NCBI GenBank assembly: GCA_017460955.1
Contig: JAFTZY010000005.1
Span: forward strand, 1 to 64,000
Origin: Oscillospiraceae bacterium
Lineage (GTDB): Bacteria > Bacillota > Clostridia > Oscillospirales > Ruminococcaceae
Length of the DNA: 64,000 bases
Reading direction: 5' to 3'
The position numbers were made by a program, and so were the translations under genes. The notes under the pieces were generated by a model. The model did not search any database and was not told the origin of the DNA. It was given only the letters and a program-made list of their open reading frames with translations. Position 1 is the first letter of the stretch. Each line of letters begins with the position of its first letter. Positions 45,721 through 53,389 of the stretch are shown in pieces.

Positions 45721-46877
45721 CTATCCGAGCATGGCGGTGGTCACCGTCAGCACCATGCTGACGAGCACGAACGCCGCCATGGGCAGTGTGGTGAACATGG
45801 CATACCCCTTCTCATAGGAGCGCAGGTATGTCCGGTTCCGGTAGCCGGGGCGTCTTGCATTCCCGGCAAGGCGTCCTGCCAGCAGCATGATCGCCGCCCC
45901 GATCAGGAAGGGGATGAGCAGGGTCAGCCACCATCGCAGGGTGTACATCTCACCGAAGGCCCCCAGGCAGTACAGTCCGAAGAGGAAGATCTCATGGACC
46001 ACGCGCAGGCATGCGGCCGCCCAGAAGCTGCCCGTGCGCAGCAGATAGTACGACAGCACCAGCGTGACAAGTCCCATGCGGATGCCATCGGCGGCATGGT
46101 GCATCAGGAGGGCTGCGAGCAGGGAGACCGTGATCGCCGCAAAGCCGTCCCCGAACTGCCGGAGCACCTGGAAGAGCGGTCCGTGCAGCAGGATCTCCGC
46201 GGCCAGGGGCAGCACGAAGATGGACAGCAGCAGGTAGACCACCAGACGGCTGTCACTGTCGGTACTGCCGTCCGAGAGCACGCGGTAGCGCTCGAGGTCC
46301 GCCGAATGTCGGATGAACAGTGCGCCGGTCAGCGCACTGACCATCAGCATCCCGCCGAAGCCGTGCAGCAGCATCTCCTGACTGTGCAGATGCATGGGAT
46401 AGGCCACCCGCAGCGGCAGCCGGAGCATCACGGCGATCGCCAGCGCCGGCACGCTGTATTTGAGCACATACAGCACGGCCGCCAGCCAGAACACCGCCTG
46501 CTCGTTGCCGAACAGCTGACTGCGTCCCAGAACACCATCTCGATATGTGCCCCCGTGGCCTGCAGCACCGTCACGGTCACCCATTGCAGGACATATTCCA
46601 CGAAGGGATACATGAGCAGTGCAAAGCCGATGAGATACCCGAGTCTGCCCAGCACGGCCTGCTCGGCATGGGCCGGGGTCTCCTTGACCGCCGTGCGGTC
46701 CTCCGAGAAGGAGGACTCCTTCGGATTGCGTGTAAAGCACAGTGCATAGGGGTTCCCCCTGCGCCGCCGCCAGTTCCGGAAGGCCGTGCGGTAGCCGTCC
46801 GTCTGCTGCGGGCAGACAAAGTCCTCCACCACATCGATGATCTTCCCCGACTGCTCCTGTAGGATGTCGTCCTGCAT
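45721..46877 (-). pseudogene. CPBP-like membrane protein gene split by a frameshift
   Basis: ATG 46877 (AAGGGGG upstream) begins a coherent N-terminus (MQDDILQEQSGKIIDVVED, then a helix GYLIGFALLMYPFVEYVL). That frame loses sense after MVFWDAVS. The -1/+1 frame then carries the rest of a polytopic protein (SQLFGNEQAVFWLAAVLYVL to the stop at 45721). The shift lies near 46511-46545. The C-terminal half has degenerate CPBP (CAAX-protease-like) motifs: AEILLHGPLFQVL, LLAALLMHHAADG and RVVHEIFLFG. The second Glu of the usual EE pair is missing, so protease activity is doubtful even if the frame is restored. Could be a sequencing error, a real pseudogene or programmed shifting. Confidence 0.75.
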
Positions 46878-46923
46878 ACCGCACCCCCTTCCCGCTGTGT
46901 GTGCAGATTCTTTACCACCTTAT

Positions 46924-46953
46924 ATTATAGCATGGATCGCAAGGGGATGTACA
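46924..46953 (-). promoter_or_regulatory. Possible promoter of the CPBP-like/tadA operon
   Basis: Minus strand TATAAT (46929-46924) with a weak TGTACA 18 bases upstream (46953-46948). Confidence 0.45.
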
Positions 46954-47035
46954 GTCCATTCCGGAACATTTTTCTGAACTTTCTATGGATATATTGTTTC
47001 CGTATCATGAACAGATGCTGTATCCCCCCAAAACG

Positions 47036-47068
47036 AAGTCCCGGACAGGACAGTGTCCGGGACTTCCG
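47036..47068 (-). terminator. Intrinsic terminator of pta
   Basis: Stem aagtcccggaca with gtgtccgggactt (loop ggaca); on the minus strand it is followed by cgttttg. Confidence 0.75.
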
Positions 47069-47080
47069 ATCAAAAAAGCC

Positions 47081-48097
47081 TTACGCCATGCCGGCGGTGA
47101 TGATGGCCATCTTGTAGACCTCGTCGGCTGTGCAGCCTCTGGACAGGTCGTTGATGGGGGCATTCAGGCCCTGGAGGATCGGTCCGTAGGCCTCAAAGCC
47201 GCCCAGGCGCTGTGCGATCTTATAGCCGATGTTGCCGGCCTCGATGAGCGGGAAGATGAAGGTGTTTGCCTGCCCTGCGACCTTGGAATCCGGGCACTTG
47301 GTCCTGGCGACCTCGGCGGAGACAGCGGCATCGAACTGGAATTCGCCGTCCACGGTGAGCGTGGGATCGAGTGCGCGTGCCTCGGCCACGGCATCATGGC
47401 TCAGCTGCACGGTACCGCCCTTGCCGGAGCCGTAGGTGGAGAAGCTGAGGATGGCGACCTTGGGATCGATGCCGAAGAAAGCGGCTGTTCTTGCGGTTTC
47501 CACAGCGACCTCGGCGAGCTGGCGTGCCGCACTGAGCACAACATTGCCCTCCTTGTCCACTCTGTCGGTATAGCCGAGGTTGATGGCGCAGTCGCCCATG
47601 GAGATCTTCTCCTCCACGCCGTCCTTCTCACGGAAGAGGATGAACGAGGAGCTGACCAGATTCGAGCCCTTCTTGGTCTTGATGATCTGCAAAGCCGGTC
47701 TTACGGTATCGGCCGTGGAATAGGTGGCACCGCCGAGCAGCGCATCGGCCTTGCCGGCCTTGACGAGCATGGTGCCGAAGTAGTTGGACTTGGAGAGTGC
47801 TGCGCGGCACTCGTCCTCGGTCATCTTGCCGCGGCGCAGCTCTGCCATCTGGGCAACGAGGGCATCCATCTCCGGATAGGTGGCAGGATCCACGATCTCG
47901 GCACCCGTGATGTCGAAGCCGCCGTCGGCAGCGGCCTTCTTTACCTCATCGGCATTGCCGCACAGGATCACACCCATCAGCTCCTCCTTGAGGAGCTTGC
48001 TTGCTGCGGACAGGATGCGGGCATCATTGCCCTCGGTGAACACGATGGTCTTCTTCGAGGACCGCAGATTGGCGATCAGCTTGTCAAACATTCCCAT
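47081..48097 (-). CDS. pta: Phosphate acetyltransferase
   Basis: 338 residues from ATG 48097, 9 bases after GGAGG; a TTG at 48103 is in frame but close. Conserved Pta features include IVFTEGNDARILSAA, GGATYSTADTVRPALQII, MGDCAINLGYTDR, FSTYGSGKG and the C-terminal NTFIFPLIEAGNIGYKIAQRLGG and NDLSRGCTADEVY. It interconverts acetyl-CoA and acetyl phosphate, and with acetate kinase it makes ATP in fermentation. ackA is not adjacent. It is a single gene with its own promoter and terminator. Confidence 0.95.
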   Translation of the reverse strand: MGMFDKLIANLRSSKKTIVFTEGNDARILSAASKLLKEELMGVILCGNADEVKKAAADGGFDITGAEIVDPATYPEMDALVAQMAELRRGKMTEDECRAALSKSNYFGTMLVKAGKADALLGGATYSTADTVRPALQIIKTKKGSNLVSSSFILFREKDGVEEKISMGDCAINLGYTDRVDKEGNVVLSAARQLAEVAVETARTAAFFGIDPKVAILSFSTYGSGKGGTVQLSHDAVAEARALDPTLTVDGEFQFDAAVSAEVARTKCPDSKVAGQANTFIFPLIEAGNIGYKIAQRLGGFEAYGPILQGLNAPINDLSRGCTADEVYKMAIITAGMA

Positions 48098-48147
48098 AAT
48101 CAAAAACCTCCAAATATTTTTCTGCGCAAAAACGCAGCTTCACCTAT

Positions 48148-48176
48148 ATTATAGCACATGGCACCGCATTTTTCAA
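48148..48176 (-). promoter_or_regulatory. Promoter of pta
   Basis: Minus strand TTGAAA (48176-48171), 17 bases, TATAAT (48153-48148). Confidence 0.78.
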
Positions 48177-48335
48177 GCCCCTATCGACAACATTTTCCGG
48201 GAAGTCGGCTCCATCCGCATATTTTCGCGCAGGTACTCACAAAAGTGACAGGTATCTGCCATAATATAGGCAGATATTCCGCATCGGGTGATGCAAAAAC
48301 GCACACAAAACGACAGCGTGTAGGGAGAAACAGCC

Positions 48336-48398
48336 ATGCAAGCGATCATGAAACGAAGCCGGGCGTTGCACACCCTCGATGAAGGACCGGATCTGTGA
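48336..48398 (+). CDS. Possible 20-residue small ORF
   Basis: ATG 48336 is preceded by GGGAG at 8 bases and opens a 20-codon frame (basic start MQAIMKRSRALHTL, acidic end). It lies alone in the pta-hsp20 gap with only a weak candidate promoter upstream (around 48250-48275). The good ribosome site is the main reason to list it; it could be chance. Confidence 0.3.
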   Translation: MQAIMKRSRALHTLDEGPDL

Positions 48399-48433
48399 AA
48401 ATGCCGTGAAAGATTGTGACGCTCTTCTGAAAA

Positions 48434-48460
48434 TTAGCACTCTCCCCTTGACAGTGCTAA
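48434..48460 (+). promoter_or_regulatory. CIRCE operator (HrcA site)
   Basis: TTAGCACTC (48434-48442), 9 bases, CAGTGCTAA (48452-48460), differing from the consensus right half GAGTGCTAA at one base. It overlaps the -35 box of the Hsp20 promoter, as expected for repression by HrcA. Confidence 0.92.
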
Positions 48461-48476
48461 TTTCGGGTGGTATAAT
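48448..48476 (+). promoter_or_regulatory. Consensus sigma-A promoter of hsp20
   Basis: TTGACA (48448-48453), 17 bases, TATAAT (48471-48476), with its -35 box inside CIRCE. Confidence 0.9.
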
Positions 48477-48569
48477 AGGGACAGAACAGGGGAAGAACAC
48501 AGACGGAGGGGAATCTCCGGGAGCGTTCTGACCGGTTCGTATCATCAAGATCGGAAGGAGTTTTGACCT

Positions 48570-48986
48570 ATGTTTGTACCCGAAGTTTTCAGAAGGAACG
48601 GATTCGATGACCTGTTTGATGCACCGCTGGGCATTCTGCCGCACGCACAGGTGCCGGCCATGAAGACCGATGTCAAGGAGAGCGAGACCGGCTACGAGCT
48701 GGCGATCGACCTTCCCGGCATTCGCAAGGAGGATGTCAAGGCACAGCTGCATGACGGCTATCTGACGGTCAGTGCGGTCACATCGCAGAGCAGCGACGAG
48801 CAGGACGAGAACGAGAAGTACCTGCGCCGGGAGCGTTTTTCCGGCAGCTACAGCCGCAGCTTCTATGTGGGCAAGGAGGTCTCCGAGGAGGACATCGCCG
48901 CCCGCTTCACGGACGGTGTGCTCAGGCTTTCCATCCCGAAAAAGCAGCCCGCTGCACCGGAGCAGAAATATATTGCCATCGAATAA
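48570..48986 (+). CDS. Small heat-shock protein, Hsp20/alpha-crystallin family
   Basis: 138 residues, GGAAGGAG upstream of ATG 48570. The alpha-crystallin domain (about 32-130) shows DVKESETGYELAIDLPGIRKEDV, an acidic loop (SSDEQDENEKYLRRER), FSGSYSRSFYV and the ARFTDGVLRLSIPK strand with the GVL core motif. It is an ATP-independent holdase that binds unfolding proteins in the cytoplasm. Control by CIRCE places it in the HrcA heat-shock regulon. Confidence 0.96.
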   Translation: MFVPEVFRRNGFDDLFDAPLGILPHAQVPAMKTDVKESETGYELAIDLPGIRKEDVKAQLHDGYLTVSAVTSQSSDEQDENEKYLRRERFSGSYSRSFYVGKEVSEEDIAARFTDGVLRLSIPKKQPAAPEQKYIAIE

Positions 48987-48990
48987 ACCA

Positions 48991-49033
48991 AATGCCCCTG
49001 CATTCATGTGGATGCAGGGGCATTTTCTTTTTT
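48991..49033. terminator. Bidirectional intrinsic terminator
   Basis: A 13-bp stem aatgcccctgcat (48991-49003) with atgcaggggcatt (49012-49024), then ttctttttt. It closes hsp20 and also the leftward pilus operon ending at 49040. Confidence 0.85.
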
Positions 49034-49039
49034 GGGCTG

Positions 49040-50422
49040 TCACGAGAGCTCCGAGCCGGTATCGTCGGCAAAGAACGAGATCTGCACGCCGTCCTCGAGC
49101 TGGAACACATAGATCATCGTATTGACACCCACCGGGTCGCCGCTCCATGCGGCATAGTCGTACTGCGCGGTATCCGGCTCGCCGTAGAGTGTCCCGAGCC
49201 GCTCGGTCCACGCATCGAACCTGCCGGCATCGGCATCGAAATAGTTGATCCCCACAAGTCCCAGACTGGTAAAGCACAGCACCACGTCACAGTTCTGCCC
49301 CTCATAGGGGACATTCCCGTACTCCATGATGAGCTCCCAGGGCTGTCCGGGCTCCTCGGTGCGGTACTCATAGCGCTGCGCATAGCGGTGCATCTGCGTG
49401 CGTGCCGCATCCGGATCCATATAGAAGGTCAGGTCGAGCACCTCCTCGGTCGGGATCTGCGTTTCGACCTCCGTGGGGACTTCCGTCACGGCCTCCGTCA
49501 CGCGCTCTGCTGACGGCCGGGTACTGCGCGGAACCGCGGTCGTCCTTGCCGCAGCGGGCTCCGTGCTGCGTACCGCCTGCGTTTCCATGGCGGGTCTTGT
49601 CCGGAGCACGGCGGCGGTCCGGGTCTCCGATGCCGGCGCTCCCGTGCGCTCAGTCTGCGCTGTCGTGTGGGCATCGGCACGCTTTGTGCTCCGCGCCGCA
49701 CGCACGGCAGTCGAGGCGGCCGTCTCACCTGGTGCAAGGGTATGCGGCGTGTCCGTCGGGGTCTCCTCCTGCACCGCCTCCGGGGGTGCGGCTTCCTGTG
49801 CCCCCTCCCCGGTGGGATTGATGACCTCAATGACGGGTGTCTCATCAGCTGCCGGGGGCAAAGTGGCCGGTGCCTCCTCGGTCACCGGGACAATGGGCGT
49901 GCGCAGCTCCGGCGTGGGGATCACCCGGACCTCCTCCTCGCCCTCCTCCTTGTCGGGGGTGGTGCTGTCCGCATAGAACGACACCTGCACACCCTCCTCG
50001 AGGTTGAACAGGTACACTGCGGTGTTCTTTCCCACGGGATTCTGGTACCAGGAGGCCATACCGCTCCCCTGCTCCGTGGGCACGCCGTAGTACTGCTCGA
50101 GCTCGGCCTGCCACTCCCGGTAGGTCCGGGAATGCGCGGTATCGTGATAATTCAGGCCGATGAGGCCCGCACCGGTCAGGCACAGCGTCAGGCTGCAATC
50201 GGTCTCAAACAGCACGGCATCCGTGAAATCGAGCATCGTCTGCCCGTCCTCCGATGCCCGCGTCTGCTCGAAGGTGAGGGTATCCAGCGCATCGCGCACC
50301 TCCTGCTCGGACATGAACCAGCTCAGTCCCAGCAGGGGCGCGAGTGCCTCCTCCGAAAGCCTGCTGCACCCGCACAGAAGGCACACTGCGAGCGCTGCCA
50401 GAAGGGTCAGTATTCGTTTCAT
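49040..50422 (-). CDS. Lipoprotein with two copies of one domain joined by a long Thr/Ala/Pro linker
   Basis: 460 residues, AAGGAGG 7 bases before ATG 50422. Lipobox LLCGC gives a lipidated Cys at about residue 19. Residues about 30-150 and 340-458 are copies of one domain: LCLTGAGLIGLNYHDT against LCFTSLGLVGINYFDA, and GVQVSFYADSTT against GVQISFFADDTG. The middle (about 155-330) is low-complexity, probably extended and possibly glycosylated. I do not recognise the domain family. It starts 18 bases after the second sortase gene, so it looks like the last gene of the pilus operon. It could be a base-associated or membrane-proximal accessory protein. Confidence 0.85.
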   Translation of the reverse strand: MKRILTLLAALAVCLLCGCSRLSEEALAPLLGLSWFMSEQEVRDALDTLTFEQTRASEDGQTMLDFTDAVLFETDCSLTLCLTGAGLIGLNYHDTAHSRTYREWQAELEQYYGVPTEQGSGMASWYQNPVGKNTAVYLFNLEEGVQVSFYADSTTPDKEEGEEEVRVIPTPELRTPIVPVTEEAPATLPPAADETPVIEVINPTGEGAQEAAPPEAVQEETPTDTPHTLAPGETAASTAVRAARSTKRADAHTTAQTERTGAPASETRTAAVLRTRPAMETQAVRSTEPAAARTTAVPRSTRPSAERVTEAVTEVPTEVETQIPTEEVLDLTFYMDPDAARTQMHRYAQRYEYRTEEPGQPWELIMEYGNVPYEGQNCDVVLCFTSLGLVGINYFDADAGRFDAWTERLGTLYGEPDTAQYDYAAWSGDPVGVNTMIYVFQLEDGVQISFFADDTGSELS

Positions 50423-50440
50423 GCGTGCCTCCTTCCCATG

Positions 50441-51061
50441 CTACTGTACAAGACGCGCCCGCACGGTCACGCGGCTCTGGCCGCTGAGCGTACAGGTGAA
50501 CAGGGTCAGGTCCCAGTCCTCGCCGCTGCCGAATTCCATCCGCTCGATGTCCGTCCCGGGGATCTGCTCGATGTTGTCCACCTCATAGGTATGCACATAC
50601 CCCGCCGCATCCGTGAAGAGGATCCGGTCCTCCGTGGACAGGCTGCCGATCGTCCCGAAATGGGAGCGGTAGTTGTGCGCTGCCACGATGAGGTCCCCGC
50701 CGTCCACACTGCCGCGGTACCGGCACGGGGCAAGCTTTAAGTCCGGATAGCTCCAGTCGGCGAGCACCGGCAGCTCGATCCCGAGGGAAGGGATCGTCAC
50801 GATGCCAAGGTACTGTCTGCCGTCCACCTCGATCACGGGCTCTGTAGCGGCTTCCTGCACATACTCCGCAAAGAGGTCGCCCCCGGCGGGGAGCGTCTCC
50901 TGTGCGGGCGCCTCCGGGATCTGCTCGAGGAGCACATCCAGGAGCTCCTGCGCCTGCTTTCCGCTGCGGCGGTCCTCGGAAGTATTATGCAAAACAAGGA
51001 ACAACGCTGTCAGAAGCAGCGCTGTTCCTATTGCAAAACAGCTATATTTCGCTATTTTCAT
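50441..51061 (-). CDS. Second sortase of the pilus locus
   Basis: 206 residues from ATG 51061, which overlaps the preceding stop in an ATGA. One N-terminal signal-anchor helix (CFAIGTALLLTALFLVL) precedes a sortase barrel. Catalytic set visible: His in VAAHNYRSHF, Cys in LTLFTCTLS and Arg in QSRVTVRARL. It lacks the C-terminal membrane helix of class C enzymes, so it may be the housekeeping-type or base-attaching enzyme of the locus rather than the polymerase. Class assignment is tentative. Confidence 0.9.
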   Translation of the reverse strand: MKIAKYSCFAIGTALLLTALFLVLHNTSEDRRSGKQAQELLDVLLEQIPEAPAQETLPAGGDLFAEYVQEAATEPVIEVDGRQYLGIVTIPSLGIELPVLADWSYPDLKLAPCRYRGSVDGGDLIVAAHNYRSHFGTIGSLSTEDRILFTDAAGYVHTYEVDNIEQIPGTDIERMEFGSGEDWDLTLFTCTLSGQSRVTVRARLVQ

Positions 51062-52413
51062 TCTTTTCCCTTCCTGCCGATGCAAAGTCCTGCGCCAAGG
51101 AAGATCAGGCCGCCGGCGGCAAGCACGGGTACGGGCCACCAGAGCTGTCCGGTCTGGGGGAGCTTCTCGGTCGAATCCGATCCGGAGGACACCACTGCCG
51201 TGGTGGTCGTATCGGTCGAGGACGTGGTATCCGTGACCTCGGTGAGCGGGGAGATATGCTCGATCTCCTGCACATCGGAGGCACGCGGGGGCACTGCGGG
51301 AGGCGTCTCATCCGAGGCGTTCGGAGAAGGCACACCGGATGACGGGGACGAGCCCTCTATGCTGCCGCTCTCTTGCGGCACGGCATCGCTCTCCTCTGTG
51401 GCTCTTGCGGCGGTGGCGGCGGTCGCATCGGTCCCGACACTGCGGTCCTCACTGCTCCGTGTGGAGGGCGGGACCACATCCGTCTGCGCACTGCGGCTCT
51501 CACCCGTCCCATCGGTGAAGACACTGTCGGACATGGAGGTGCCGACGGCCTCGGTGAAGCTGTCGTCATTCGTCTCACGCGGCACATCGGTGAAGGAGCT
51601 GTCCCCCTCGGGATTCTCGAAGGTGTTGACGATGATGTACTGCGCCACATTGCTGCGGTAGGTCACGACGTAATTCGGCGGAACGACCTTCTCCTTGATG
51701 AGCCATTTCTTGGTGTTATCGGAGGTCCATTCATAGGTCCAGTCGTTGGCCTCATTGAGGGTGACGGTGCGGTTGAGGGTGCCGTCGCAGTAGAGCTCGA
51801 CGGTGATGAAGGTGCTCCTTCGCCAGGGCTGGGTCTCGTCGTTCGCCCAGACCTTCTTGACGGTATAATCGACCTCACTGCCGTCGAGGGTATCGAAGCG
51901 GATCTTCGGGTAGGCGTCGTAGAGGTAATTGGTCTTGCCGTCGAGAGAGACGATGATGGGATCGGAGTCGAGGGAATAGGGCTCGGCGGCCATGGGGGTG
52001 GGGCTGAGCAGGTACATGCCCTCCTGCAGATCCGGGAAGGTGATGCGGCCGTTCTTGTCGGTCCTGCCGCTCTGGAGGGGCGCCGCGTGATCGAGCCGGA
52101 CATAGACGTCAAGCGTGCCGGCAAGATCGGTCAGCGCCGAGGCGGACATATCGCCGACGGAGACATGGTAGCCGTCGAAGGGGGCGGCAAAGACGAATTT
52201 CTCCTCCGGGGGATCCCCGACGGACTGAAGGTTTCCGACGTAGTAGAGGTTCCACTCCATGTCGGAGATGATGACATCGTCCTTGACGCTGACAAGGGTA
52301 AGGCTGCCGGATCCCTCAGCAGAAACATAGAGCAGGGTGCCGGCAGCGCACCACAGCAGGATCCCCAGTACGCAAAGCAGCGCACTGCATCTGCGCAAAA
52401 CGTGCGGTATCAT
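51058..52413 (-). CDS. LPQTG-anchored ancillary pilin / surface protein
   Basis: 451 residues from ATG 52413, 7 bases after AAGGAGG. Signal peptide to about 38. An N-terminal pilin-like domain contains a SpaA-type turn (LYDAYPKIRF), whose YPK lysine resembles the pilin-motif lysine used in polymerisation. A Cna-B-like domain follows (TVKKVWANDETQPWRRSTFI, LIKEKVVPPNYVVTY). A Ser/Thr/Asp/Glu stalk of about 130 residues leads to the sorting signal LPQTG (codons at 51148-51162), a membrane helix and RKGKE. It is probably the wall-anchoring base or minor pilin. Confidence 0.88.
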   Translation of the reverse strand: MIPHVLRRCSALLCVLGILLWCAAGTLLYVSAEGSGSLTLVSVKDDVIISDMEWNLYYVGNLQSVGDPPEEKFVFAAPFDGYHVSVGDMSASALTDLAGTLDVYVRLDHAAPLQSGRTDKNGRITFPDLQEGMYLLSPTPMAAEPYSLDSDPIIVSLDGKTNYLYDAYPKIRFDTLDGSEVDYTVKKVWANDETQPWRRSTFITVELYCDGTLNRTVTLNEANDWTYEWTSDNTKKWLIKEKVVPPNYVVTYRSNVAQYIIVNTFENPEGDSSFTDVPRETNDDSFTEAVGTSMSDSVFTDGTGESRSAQTDVVPPSTRSSEDRSVGTDATAATAARATEESDAVPQESGSIEGSSPSSGVPSPNASDETPPAVPPRASDVQEIEHISPLTEVTDTTSSTDTTTTAVVSSGSDSTEKLPQTGQLWWPVPVLAAGGLIFLGAGLCIGRKGKE

Positions 52414-52427
52414 GTTCCTGCCTCCTT

Positions 52428-53294
52428 TCAAAAGTGATGGTGTATTTTGTATCTGACGTCCGCGGGGAGCCGTTTGCGGCGGAGCCTGCCGGTAAGGTAC
52501 CAGACAAGGAACAGCAGCAAAAGGAGCGGGACGGCAGCGAAGGGGATGACGTTCATGGGGTCGATCTGCACGGCATCGGCGGGGACCTTGACGGAGCGGT
52601 CGTAGATGGTATCGATGCGCCTGGCGCGGACAAGGAGCCGGTGGGTGTTGATGCCGTAGGGGGTGCAGGTCATCAGTGTGACGTAGTCCTCCCCGGGGAT
52701 GATCGAGAGCTGGGACACGTCGGTCGGGAGGATGATGAAGATCTCCTCGACCTCATAGGTCAGGACCTGATCGAGGACGTTGACGGTAAAGACGTCGCCG
52801 ACGACCATCTGATCGAGGTCGGTAAAGAGGCGGGCGGAGGGGAGTCCCCGGTGCCCGGAGATGACGGCATGGGTGGACGCGCCGCCGACGGGCAGGCTCG
52901 AGCCCTGGATATGGCCCGAGGCGATCTGGAGCACGCCCTCGCTGGTGCCGTGGTAGATGGGCAGCTCGACGCCGATGACGGGGATGGAGACATAGCCCAT
53001 GATGCCGGTGCCGGAGATATTGAGGATGTCGTCGTAGCCCTCGATCTCCTCGAAGTTGGAGAAGGGCGCATAGAGCCGGGCGAGGTCGGCATTATAGGCA
53101 TACGCCTCCTGGAGGAGGCGTTCGGTCTCGCCGGTGTCCATGACCGCGACGGCTTCCTTGTAGGTGGATATGGAATGCGTAACCATATTCTGGTTCCACC
53201 AGTTGGAGAATGTCGGATAGAGCATCACGGAGAGACCCACAAGAAAGAGCACGCCAAACACAGCAGTCGTTATCACATCACGTTTTTTATGCAT
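52428..53294 (-). CDS. Class C (pilin-polymerising) sortase
   Basis: 288 residues, GGAG 6 bases before ATG 53294. N-terminal helix (VFGVLFLVGLSVMLYP), the class C barrel (YVSIPVIGVELPIYHGTSEGVLQIASGHIQGSSLP), catalytic His in ISGHRGLP, Cys in LMTCTPYGINTHRLLVRA with the Arg, and a C-terminal membrane helix (VIPFAAVPLLLLLFLVWYL), all typical. No clear DPW/Y lid motif is seen. It should link pilin subunits by isopeptide bonds. Confidence 0.94.
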   Translation of the reverse strand: MHKKRDVITTAVFGVLFLVGLSVMLYPTFSNWWNQNMVTHSISTYKEAVAVMDTGETERLLQEAYAYNADLARLYAPFSNFEEIEGYDDILNISGTGIMGYVSIPVIGVELPIYHGTSEGVLQIASGHIQGSSLPVGGASTHAVISGHRGLPSARLFTDLDQMVVGDVFTVNVLDQVLTYEVEEIFIILPTDVSQLSIIPGEDYVTLMTCTPYGINTHRLLVRARRIDTIYDRSVKVPADAVQIDPMNVIPFAAVPLLLLLFLVWYLTGRLRRKRLPADVRYKIHHHF

Positions 53295-53317
53295 GGCGGG
53301 CTCCTTGTGGATTTCTC

Positions 53318-53352
53318 CCTGACCGCCTCCGGGGGGAGCCCCGGAGGCGATG
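53318..53352. other. Intra-operon hairpin between major pilin and class C sortase
   Basis: An 11-bp perfect stem cgcctccgggg with ccccggaggcg and a 4-base loop, without a T-run. It could protect the pilin message or reduce read-through into the sortase gene. Confidence 0.6.
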
Positions 53353-53389
53353 GGTGGATTCAGATCAGACGATCATGCGCCGGGAAGGA

